Source: Verrucomicrobiia bacterium
Lineage (GTDB): Bacteria > Verrucomicrobiota > Verrucomicrobiia > Verrucomicrobiales > DEV007
Assembly: GCA_020439945.1 (NCBI GenBank)
Contig: JAGRPB010000049.1
Span: forward strand, 1-33,139
Reading direction: 5' to 3'
Length of the DNA stretch: 33,139 bases
A program made the position numbers and the translations under genes. Numbering within the stretch: the first letter of the stretch is position 1; each line of letters begins with the position of its first letter. A model generated the notes under the pieces. That model was given only the letters and a program-made list of their open reading frames with translations, did no database searches and was not told the origin of the DNA. Below are positions 24,221 through 31,066 of the stretch, one piece after another.

Positions 24221-25465
24221 TCAGCGCTTCATCTTCGAAACCGCGTATTCCTCGCGGTTGAAGAGCACATACTCCGGCGACAGGTCCGCGGTGTAGATGT
24301 TGTACTCGCCGGAGCCGAGATTGAGATCGATGCAGACCCGGAACTTCGGTCCCGACACCACGCGTTGCAATTCCTCCAGCGGTGTATCGCTGACCAGCCC
24401 ATGCTTGGCGGCGCAACGACCGTCGAAATAGATGTCGACCATTTCCTCACGAATCCGCGCGCCCGAATAGCCCACGGCGTGAATGACGCGTCCCCAGTTC
24501 GGGTCGTTGCCGTTCCACGAACATTTCACAAGTTTCGAGTTGGCCACGGCGCGGGCCACCTTTTCGGCATCGGCGCTGGAGTAGGCGCCTTTCACCACCA
24601 CTTCGACGAGCTTTGTCACCCGTTCGCCGTCGGCGACGATCTTCTTGGCCATCCTCCGCATCAGCTCGGTGAGCGCCTCGCGAAACGCGCGCCCCCCCGG
24701 TCCGCCCTTGGTGATCGCGCGATTTCCGGCCTGCCCGTTGGCCATCACCAGCACCGTGTCGTTGGTGCTCATGTCGCCGTCGATGGTGATGCGATTGAAG
24801 GAAAGGTCGGTGGCTTCGCGAGTCGCCGCCCTCAGTTCCGCCTTCGAGATCTTCGCGTCGGTTGTCACGAAGCACAGCATGGTCGCCATGTTGGGATTGA
24901 TCATTCCGGCGCCTTTGGCGATGGCTCCCAGCGTCACGGTCTTGCCGCCGATCTTTACCCGGATGGCCTCGGATTTCGGACGCGTGTCGCTGGTCATGAT
25001 CGCTTCGGCGGCCAGTGCGTTCGCTTCGGCTCCCTCGCCGAGCGAACCGGCCAACTCGGGCATCTTTGCCTCGATGCGCTCGATCGGCATCGGCAGGCCA
25101 ATGATTCCGGTCGAACACACCAGCACTTCGCGTCGCCGAATGCCGAGCGCCTTCGCGGCGGTGTCCGCCATCCGTCTCGCGTGATCCATGCCGATCGTCC
25201 CGGTGCAGGCATTGGCATTGCCGCTGTTGGCCACGATCGCTTTCGGGGTCGCCTGCTTCAGGTAAGTCTGCGAAAGCCGCACCGGCGCCGCTTTCACTTC
25301 GTTCTGGGTGAACACGCCCGCGGTTTCGGCGGGAAAATCCGACAGGATCACCATCAAGTCCCGCTTTGGTGAATCCGGGTTCTTGATCCCGCAAGTTACC
25401 CCGGCGGCGCGAAATCCTTTTGCCGCACAAATTCCCCCTTCGATCGATTCCCACTCCGTCGTCAT
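24221..25465 (-). CDS. argJ: Bifunctional glutamate N-acetyltransferase / ornithine acetyltransferase
   Basis: Moves the acetyl group from N-acetylornithine to glutamate, and in the bifunctional form also uses acetyl-CoA. A 414-residue precursor that self-cleaves before the catalytic threonine in GAGMINPNMATML. Other family elements seen are AAPVRLSQ, VANSGNANACTG, VLVCSTGIIG and ITIDGDMSTNDTVLVMANG. The C-terminus (LSPEYVLFNREEYAV) is complete. It follows argC after 62 bases on the same strand. The presence of argJ means the cell uses the cyclic acetyl pathway, so neither argE nor a separate argA is strictly needed. Confidence 0.96.
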   Translation of the reverse strand: MTTEWESIEGGICAAKGFRAAGVTCGIKNPDSPKRDLMVILSDFPAETAGVFTQNEVKAAPVRLSQTYLKQATPKAIVANSGNANACTGTIGMDHARRMADTAAKALGIRRREVLVCSTGIIGLPMPIERIEAKMPELAGSLGEGAEANALAAEAIMTSDTRPKSEAIRVKIGGKTVTLGAIAKGAGMINPNMATMLCFVTTDAKISKAELRAATREATDLSFNRITIDGDMSTNDTVLVMANGQAGNRAITKGGPGGRAFREALTELMRRMAKKIVADGERVTKLVEVVVKGAYSSADAEKVARAVANSKLVKCSWNGNDPNWGRVIHAVGYSGARIREEMVDIYFDGRCAAKHGLVSDTPLEELQRVVSGPKFRVCIDLNLGSGEYNIYTADLSPEYVLFNREEYAVSKMKR

Positions 25466-25527
25466 TGCTGTCTGTTTTTCCTCCCTGTTGACGAAACGCC
25501 CCCGCGGTCCGAGTCACACTTTGTCCC

Positions 25528-26586
25528 TCAAAAATTCAGCAAGCCGGCGGTTTCCGACAGACCGAACATCAGATTGAAGCTCTGCACGGCCTGGCTGGAA
25601 GCGCCTTTCCCGAGGTTGTCCTCGGCGCTGAAGAGAATGATTCTCCCCGTTCGCTTGTCTTCCACCCAACCGACATCGACAAAGTTCGTCCCGGTGACGT
25701 GTTTCGTGTCGGGGAATTTGTTCTCCCCCAAAATTCTCACAAATGGCGCATTGCCGTAGACTTCCGCATACGCGTCGGCGACGGATTTGCCGGCGGAACC
25801 GGTGTCCCCGCTTGGCTGGCAGAAAATCGTGGTGCAGATCCCCGCGTTCACCGGCATGAGATGCGGGACGAAGGAAATGCGAACCGCTTTGCCCGCCGCG
25901 AGCGAAAGTTCCTGCTCGATCTCGCTGAGGTGACGATGCTTCGGCGCGCCGTAGGCGCGAACGCTCTCGTTCACTTCCGTGAAAAGGTAAGCCGCATCCA
26001 CTTTCTTCCCCGCCCCACTGGCACCGCTGACGCTGGAAACCATGATCGTGGCGGGATCGATCAATCCCGCGCTCACCAACGGCAAGGTCGGCACGAGGAT
26101 GGAAGTCGGGTAACATCCCGGCGAAGCCACCAGCCTGGCCTGACGAATCTGCTCGGCATAAAACTCGGGCAGACCGTAGACCGCCTCTTTCAACAAGTGG
26201 GGCGAAGGATGATTGCCGCCATAGAATTCGGCGTAGATGTCGGCGTCGTTGAGCCGAAAATCGGCGCTGAGATCGATGACGCGGATGCCTTTTTCCAAAA
26301 GACCGGAGGCATACTCGTAGGCCACGCCATGGGGCAGGGCGAGGAAGGCGCACTGGGCCCCCGTGGCGGCAATGGCATCGATGTCGGGATCGATGAAACT
26401 CAGATCCGCGATCTTGGCCGCTCCGCGAAAGCGGGGGAAGACTTCACCGAGTGGGCGACCGGCTTCCTGCCTCGACGTCACCGCGACCAGATCCACGCCG
26501 GGATGCATCAGCAGCAGTCGAAGCAATTCCTGGCCGGAATAGCCACTGGCGCCGACGACGGCGGTCTTGATCGGGTTGGTGGACAT
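25528..26586 (-). CDS. argC: N-acetyl-gamma-glutamyl-phosphate reductase
   Basis: NADPH-dependent reduction of acetylglutamyl phosphate to the semialdehyde, third step of arginine synthesis. A 352-residue type-1 enzyme. The dinucleotide-binding start is TAVVGASGYSGQELLRLLL, the catalytic cysteine is in VASPGCYPTSILVP, and FVPHLMPVNAGICTTIFC holds the active-site histidine. ENKFPDTKHVTGTNFVDVGW closes the fold. First gene of argC-argJ. Confidence 0.96.
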   Translation of the reverse strand: MSTNPIKTAVVGASGYSGQELLRLLLMHPGVDLVAVTSRQEAGRPLGEVFPRFRGAAKIADLSFIDPDIDAIAATGAQCAFLALPHGVAYEYASGLLEKGIRVIDLSADFRLNDADIYAEFYGGNHPSPHLLKEAVYGLPEFYAEQIRQARLVASPGCYPTSILVPTLPLVSAGLIDPATIMVSSVSGASGAGKKVDAAYLFTEVNESVRAYGAPKHRHLSEIEQELSLAAGKAVRISFVPHLMPVNAGICTTIFCQPSGDTGSAGKSVADAYAEVYGNAPFVRILGENKFPDTKHVTGTNFVDVGWVEDKRTGRIILFSAEDNLGKGASSQAVQSFNLMFGLSETAGLLNF

Positions 26587-26718
26587 TGAAGGGTGCGGAG
26601 CGAAAGGGACGAACCGCTAGGTAAACCCCGGCTGTTCGCCGGATCAAGCGGAAGCCTCGCTCTCCGGGTAAGAACTTTCGTCCATTCAGAAACAGCGCAT
26701 CGCGATATAGCGCTTCGG

Positions 26719-27135
26719 CTATCGCACCCCCACCACGTGGATCATCGGTCGCTCGATGGCGGCGTGACACGAGGCGCATTGGGCCCGCATCGCGACGAGC
26801 GATTGCCTGGCGCCAGCCTCATTGCCCGATTCCAGCGACGTCGTCCACGCGGTGTAGGAGCCCGACTCCCAGGCTTCGAGCAAGGTGGAAAGACTCGCCT
26901 CGCCCTTTTGCGCCGGCGCCTTTTCCACTCCCTGGCGCACTTCGCTCGCGAGCATCGGGGCCAGCTTTTTCGACGCCTCCATGTCACCCGAGCGTGCGAG
27001 TTGTTTCGCCTGCTTGAGGAGCGAGTTCGCCTGACTCATGTGCTCTTCCGACGGGGTTGGCGGCCCCGAGGCGCAACTGCACCAGCAGATCGGGAGAAAG
27101 AGAAACAGTGAACAGGAAATCAGAGATCGGATCAT
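26719..27135 (-). CDS. Small exported cytochrome c'-like protein
   Basis: A 138-residue protein with an N-terminal hydrophobic signal (MIRSLISCSLFLFLPICWCS) and possible lipid attachment at one of the clustered cysteines. The body is predicted helical (SQANSLLKQAKQLARSGDME, SLSTLLEAWESGSYTAWTTS). A single heme-c motif CASCH lies at 120-124, only 14 residues from the C-terminus. A helical protein with a C-terminal CxxCH is the plan of cytochrome c' and c-556, but the protein is not confidently in that family. The partner is unknown. It is upstream of and divergent from the SGNH gene. Confidence 0.7.
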   Translation of the reverse strand: MIRSLISCSLFLFLPICWCSCASGPPTPSEEHMSQANSLLKQAKQLARSGDMEASKKLAPMLASEVRQGVEKAPAQKGEASLSTLLEAWESGSYTAWTTSLESGNEAGARQSLVAMRAQCASCHAAIERPMIHVVGVR

Positions 27136-27272
27136 GGGAAAGTTCGACGGCGGTCAACGTCCAACCCATCTTGAACACTCGTGACGCCGAATCAAGTTCG
27201 ATTCCGCCATCCTTTTGACACCGATCCAGAGAACGTAATTCCGTTGTTGCCGCAACGCTCACAACGGAGAAA

Positions 27273-28040
27273 ATGGAAACCTTCACCATGAAAAAAACCA
27301 CCCTCTTTGCTTTCGCCGCCGTCCTCGGACTGGCCCCGCTTTCCTTTGCCGAAACCGCCACCAAGAGTCTCGCGCTTTCTCCCGCGCTGCATCCAGGCAC
27401 GGAAAAGAAACACGAGTCCTTCAACGAGATTTCCCAACAGGGCGAAGCCCAGCTCGTTTTCCTCGGCGATTCCATCACCGCCGGCTGGAGCGGCAAGGGT
27501 AAGGAAGTCTGGGAAAAATACTGGGCCCCGATGAAAGCCGCCAATTTCGGCATCGGCGGCGACCGCACCGAGCACATCCTCTGGCGGCTCCAGCACGGCA
27601 ACTATGACGGCCTGAAGCCCAAACTGACCGTGCTCATGATCGGCACCAACAACACGGGTCACGAAGGACGAGCCATGGCGGAACACGGAGGCGTCGTCTA
27701 CCACAGCAGCGCCGAGGAAACCACGGAAGGCGTCACCGCCATCGTGAATCTGCTGAAGAAAAAGCAGCCCCAGATGAAGATACTCCTCCTCGCCATCTTC
27801 CCGCGTGGCGCCAACAACGACGATCCCAAGCGCCAGACGAACCAGGCCATCAACGAGATGATCAAGAAACTGGCCGACGACAAAACGGTCTACTACATGA
27901 ACATCAATCAGGATTTCCTGGAGGCAGACGGCACCCTCTCCAAAGACATCATGCCCGACCTGCTTCACCCGAACGAGGCCGGTTACGAAATCTGGGCAAA
28001 AGCCATCGAGGGGAAAGTGAAGGAACTGATGGCGAACTGA
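27273..28040 (+). CDS. Secreted SGNH/GDSL hydrolase (PAF-acetylhydrolase-like)
   Basis: A 255-residue esterase or acetylhydrolase of the SGNH fold. The nucleophile is S67 in LVFLGDSITAGW; the glycine block is NFGIGGDRTEHI, the asparagine block MIGTNNTG, and the catalytic Asp/His pair lies in D229-LLHPN (His232). The shape matches the PAF-AH beta/gamma-like group, often deacetylating sugars in bacteria. A signal peptide covers about 6-26. Start at ATG 27273 has GGAG three bases upstream; ATG 27288 (MKKTTLFAFA) gives a neater signal peptide and is a real alternative. Convergent with the sialidase-SGNH fusion gene. Confidence 0.9.
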   Translation: METFTMKKTTLFAFAAVLGLAPLSFAETATKSLALSPALHPGTEKKHESFNEISQQGEAQLVFLGDSITAGWSGKGKEVWEKYWAPMKAANFGIGGDRTEHILWRLQHGNYDGLKPKLTVLMIGTNNTGHEGRAMAEHGGVVYHSSAEETTEGVTAIVNLLKKKQPQMKILLLAIFPRGANNDDPKRQTNQAINEMIKKLADDKTVYYMNINQDFLEADGTLSKDIMPDLLHPNEAGYEIWAKAIEGKVKELMAN

Positions 28041-28061
28041 ACGCACCACTTTTGTTTTCGA

Positions 28062-28100
28062 GAAAGCAAGGGAACGCGGCGAAGCGTTTCCTTTGCTTTC
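28062..28100. terminator. Bidirectional terminator between the two SGNH genes
   Basis: Arms 28062-28077 (GAAAGCAAGGGAACGC) and 28084-28100 (GCGTTTCCTTTGCTTTC) form a long stem with one bulge or mismatch region and a 6-nt loop. T-rich runs lie at both ends (TTTTGTTTTC upstream, TTTGCTTTC within). It sits between convergent genes ending at 28040 and 28122. Confidence 0.75.
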
Positions 28101-28121
28101 AGGAATGCTCTCCGCTCGTTC

Positions 28122-29963
28122 TCAACGAACCTGATCACGAATCGCCGGCGCCAGCAGGTCGGCCACGATGGCGTGCCCCTTGTCGTTCGGGTGCATGCCG
28201 TCGAGCAACAGATCATCCATCGACTGGCCCGGCTCGGCGGCGTAGGCCTCGAAAGCGGCGCGGACATCGACGAACCCGGTGTCCAGCTCCTTCGCCAGTC
28301 GACGGATCACCTCGTTGTATTTCGCCAGCAAGGGAGCATCAAAGCCGTCTTCCGCCTCCGGCTGGTAGGGCGGTTTTCCGTAGAGATCCTTGAGCTTGCC
28401 AGTCCAGCGCACGGGATTGGTGGTCATCAGGATGACCTTGGCCTTCTTCTCACGCGCGCCGGCGACGAGGGCGCGCAGGTTCGATTCATAGTCAGCCATC
28501 GAAACCCTCGGCCCGGTGGCGGAAGGGGTTTTCCAGACATCGACGGCGGCGTCGTTGATACCGAATTGAAGCACCACGATGCGGGGCTGATGGCTCAACA
28601 CATCGCGTTCGTAGCACGCCAGGGCGTCGCGGGTGGTGTTGCCACCCTTTCCCGCGTTGTAGACATTCAGTGAGCTGCCCATCCGCAGCAGCAGTTCCTG
28701 CAGGCGCACGGAGTAGACCTTCTCCACCGCGCCGGGGCGAAAGGCCGTCGTCGAATCGCCAAACATCCAGAGCCCGAGTGCCACCGGCTTGGTTTCGGCG
28801 GCCGGGACGGGTTTCGGGACCGGTATCTCGCCTTTGTCCAGGTCGGCCAGGGTGATCTTCATCCGCAGATTGCCCTGCATGGTCGTGATCCACAACTCGC
28901 CTGGATGCCGTTCGTAGAGATAGGGATAAGACACCCGCCGATTCCCCGCTTCCCTGCCTCCGGGATCATCATAGCGCGCCGCCACCACGATCGGCCGGGA
29001 CCAGGATTTCCCATCGTCCTCGGAAAACGCGATCGACAATTCCTCGCGGCTCACCCGGCTGTCGGGCTGGTGACGCGGTGGATGATTCCAGAGCAGCGCG
29101 ACACGGCCATCCTCCAGCCGCGCCATCTGCGGGCAACAGGTCACCGACCGGATTTTCGACGGGCGCAGGTTTTCCCAGGTCAGCCCGCCATCGGCGGAGG
29201 TCGCCTCGTAGAGAACACCCGCCTCGGTCCGCATCAGGAGATAGAGCGTGCCATCTCCCCGCTCGATTACGCTGCCCTCGATCGAGCCCGCGTGGTCGTG
29301 ATGCCCCTCGCCGTAGTCGAGCACGTTGCTGCGTTTCCAGGTCAGGCCGTCGTCATCGGAGACGAACATCACCGTCGCATGACGCCACCCGGGATAGATG
29401 ATCTCCTGTCCCACCAGGACGACGCGCCCGGACCGCGTTTCGATCAGGCTGTGAATGCAACCGCACCAGGGTTGATTGAGCTTGATGGGAGTTTCCCAGG
29501 TTTTTCCGTCATCCAGACTGCGGCACACGTAGGTCGGCAGGACAAACTGGTGAAAGATTTCCTCTGATCCGCCCCACAGATTCCACGCCGGCGCGTTTTT
29601 TTCCGCCATGTTCATCCAGGCGGCGATCACCACTCCCTTCCGCGTCCGCAGGAGAGCCCGCTCGTTGCTCACCGAGTATTGGCCCGCTTTCGCGAAAAGC
29701 GGGGTGCTCGTCCAGGTCGCTCCTTCATCATCGCTGCGCCACGCCTGCTTGGCATCGACGCAGAGAATGCCGCCGTCGCCCGTGGTCACGAAGGGTCCCT
29801 GCTGTTCGGTCGGCAGAGGGGCGGCCTTCGGATGTAGGACGAGCGGTCCGGCATCGGCGGAGATGACCGCAACCGACAGCATCGTCAGAATCACCAGCCC
29901 TGCCGCGAAAACTCTCAGGTGGCGGTTTGCTGGGCCCGAACAGGGATATTCGTGAATTGGCAT
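28122..29963 (-). CDS. Sialidase (BNR) - SGNH hydrolase fusion protein
   Basis: A 613-residue exported protein (signal or anchor about 16-37). Residues about 45-380 are a six-blade sialidase/BNR domain with five Asp boxes (SDDEGATW at 77-84, SLDDGKTW, SDDDGLTW, SADGGLTW, SEDDGKSW) and the GSIEGSVIERGDGTLYLLMRT segment typical of exo-sialidases. Residues 395-613 are an SGNH esterase: Ser404 in FGDSTT, NAGKGGNTT, Asn470 in FGIND, and Asp588/His591 in DGMHPND. A sialidase joined to an esterase suggests release of O-acetylated sialic acids or a related acetylated sugar; the pairing is inference. ATG 29963 with GGAAAG upstream is chosen over a frame open to 30173. No obvious RIP motif is present, so sialidase activity is uncertain. 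Confidence 0.9.
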   Translation of the reverse strand: MPIHEYPCSGPANRHLRVFAAGLVILTMLSVAVISADAGPLVLHPKAAPLPTEQQGPFVTTGDGGILCVDAKQAWRSDDEGATWTSTPLFAKAGQYSVSNERALLRTRKGVVIAAWMNMAEKNAPAWNLWGGSEEIFHQFVLPTYVCRSLDDGKTWETPIKLNQPWCGCIHSLIETRSGRVVLVGQEIIYPGWRHATVMFVSDDDGLTWKRSNVLDYGEGHHDHAGSIEGSVIERGDGTLYLLMRTEAGVLYEATSADGGLTWENLRPSKIRSVTCCPQMARLEDGRVALLWNHPPRHQPDSRVSREELSIAFSEDDGKSWSRPIVVAARYDDPGGREAGNRRVSYPYLYERHPGELWITTMQGNLRMKITLADLDKGEIPVPKPVPAAETKPVALGLWMFGDSTTAFRPGAVEKVYSVRLQELLLRMGSSLNVYNAGKGGNTTRDALACYERDVLSHQPRIVVLQFGINDAAVDVWKTPSATGPRVSMADYESNLRALVAGAREKKAKVILMTTNPVRWTGKLKDLYGKPPYQPEAEDGFDAPLLAKYNEVIRRLAKELDTGFVDVRAAFEAYAAEPGQSMDDLLLDGMHPNDKGHAIVADLLAPAIRDQVR

Positions 29964-30272
29964 GCTTTCTTTCCGTTCGATCCGATTTCCACGGCGCTGA
30001 TCGCCGACACTGACCGGTTCTCTATCAAAGATGAAGGACCGGAGTAAATTTGAAAAATGGCCGCGATCGCTGGACGGATGAGTGAACGAAAACACGGGCC
30101 ACCCAAGCGATGGAATGGGAGCAAGAGAGCTTCCGTAAAAGCGCCAATCCTCGAGGGAAAAGATTTTTCTCAAGCCCGCAACGAACAGGACGGCATCGGG
30201 TTATACTCTCTGGCGGAACTTCCGATTCTCTCCCCTCTCCGCCAGCCCGCGCCACTGCTCCGTCTCCGGTCC

Positions 30273-31031
30273 ATGAAGAACCCGACTTTTTCTCGCCTGC
30301 CGCTCTGTGTCGGCATCGCTTCGCTGTGGCTCGCCAAGGTTTCGCACGGCGAGGTTCTGAAGTCCGGCGAATCGGAATTCTTCGAGACAAAGGTGCGGCC
30401 CCTGCTGGTGAAACACTGCTACGAATGCCACTCGCAGGACGCGGAAAAGATCAAGGGCGGTCTCCTGCTGGACACGAAAGAGGGTTGGATGGCGGGCGGC
30501 GACTCCGGCGATGTGATCGAGCCGGGGAATCCCGGGAAGAGTCTCCTCGTCGAGACGATTCACTACGCCGACCCGGACTTGGCGATGCCGCCTAAATACA
30601 AGCTAGAGGACACCGAAATCGAGACATTGGAGGAATGGATCCGCCTCGGCGCGCCCGATCCCCGGACCGGAATCGCCCTGCTCCAGGATCTGAAGGACCG
30701 CGACATGCTCCGGGACACCCTCGTCCTCTGGGGTGGCGAGTTCGGACGCAGCCCCCAGGGACAGAACAACGAGGGCGACGGACGCCGTCACAACAACCGC
30801 GGCTACACCATGTGGATGGCCGGTGGCGGCGTGAAAGGCGGCCTCCGCTACGGCTCGACGGACGAGACCGGCGGCACCGCCGTCGAGGGCAAGATCGACA
30901 CCCACGACCTGCACGCCACCATCCTGCACCTGCTCGGGCTCGATCACACCAGGCTCACCTATCGCTACGCCGGCCGCGATTTCCGCCTCACCGACGTCTA
31001 CGGCGAAGTGGCCAAGGAGATCATCGCCTGA
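30273..31031 (+). CDS. Chimeric PSCyt1 / DUF1501 C-terminal protein (likely deletion fusion)
   Basis: A 252-residue protein with signal peptide about 1-26. Residues about 35-135 are a planctomycete cytochrome C domain: heme motif CYECH at 49-53, [15 protein letters not shown], and [20 protein letters not shown]. This normally leads into DUF1549. Instead, from about residue 135 ([20 protein letters not shown]) the text is the C-terminal third of DUF1501: [63 protein letters not shown]. The usual neighbours DUF1549/DUF1553 and N-terminal DUF1501 are missing, as if an in-frame deletion fused two adjacent genes. It may still fold, or be a decaying remnant. The ATG at 30273 gives a good signal peptide. 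Confidence 0.85.
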   Translation: MKNPTFSRLPLCVGIASLWLAKVSHGEVLKSGESEFFETKVRPLLVKHCYECHSQDAEKIKGGLLLDTKEGWMAGGDSGDVIEPGNPGKSLLVETIHYADPDLAMPPKYKLEDTEIETLEEWIRLGAPDPRTGIALLQDLKDRDMLRDTLVLWGGEFGRSPQGQNNEGDGRRHNNRGYTMWMAGGGVKGGLRYGSTDETGGTAVEGKIDTHDLHATILHLLGLDHTRLTYRYAGRDFRLTDVYGEVAKEIIA

Positions 31032-31066
31032 GGCGCCGCGACTTCGCCCGGTCCGGTGCGATTCCG

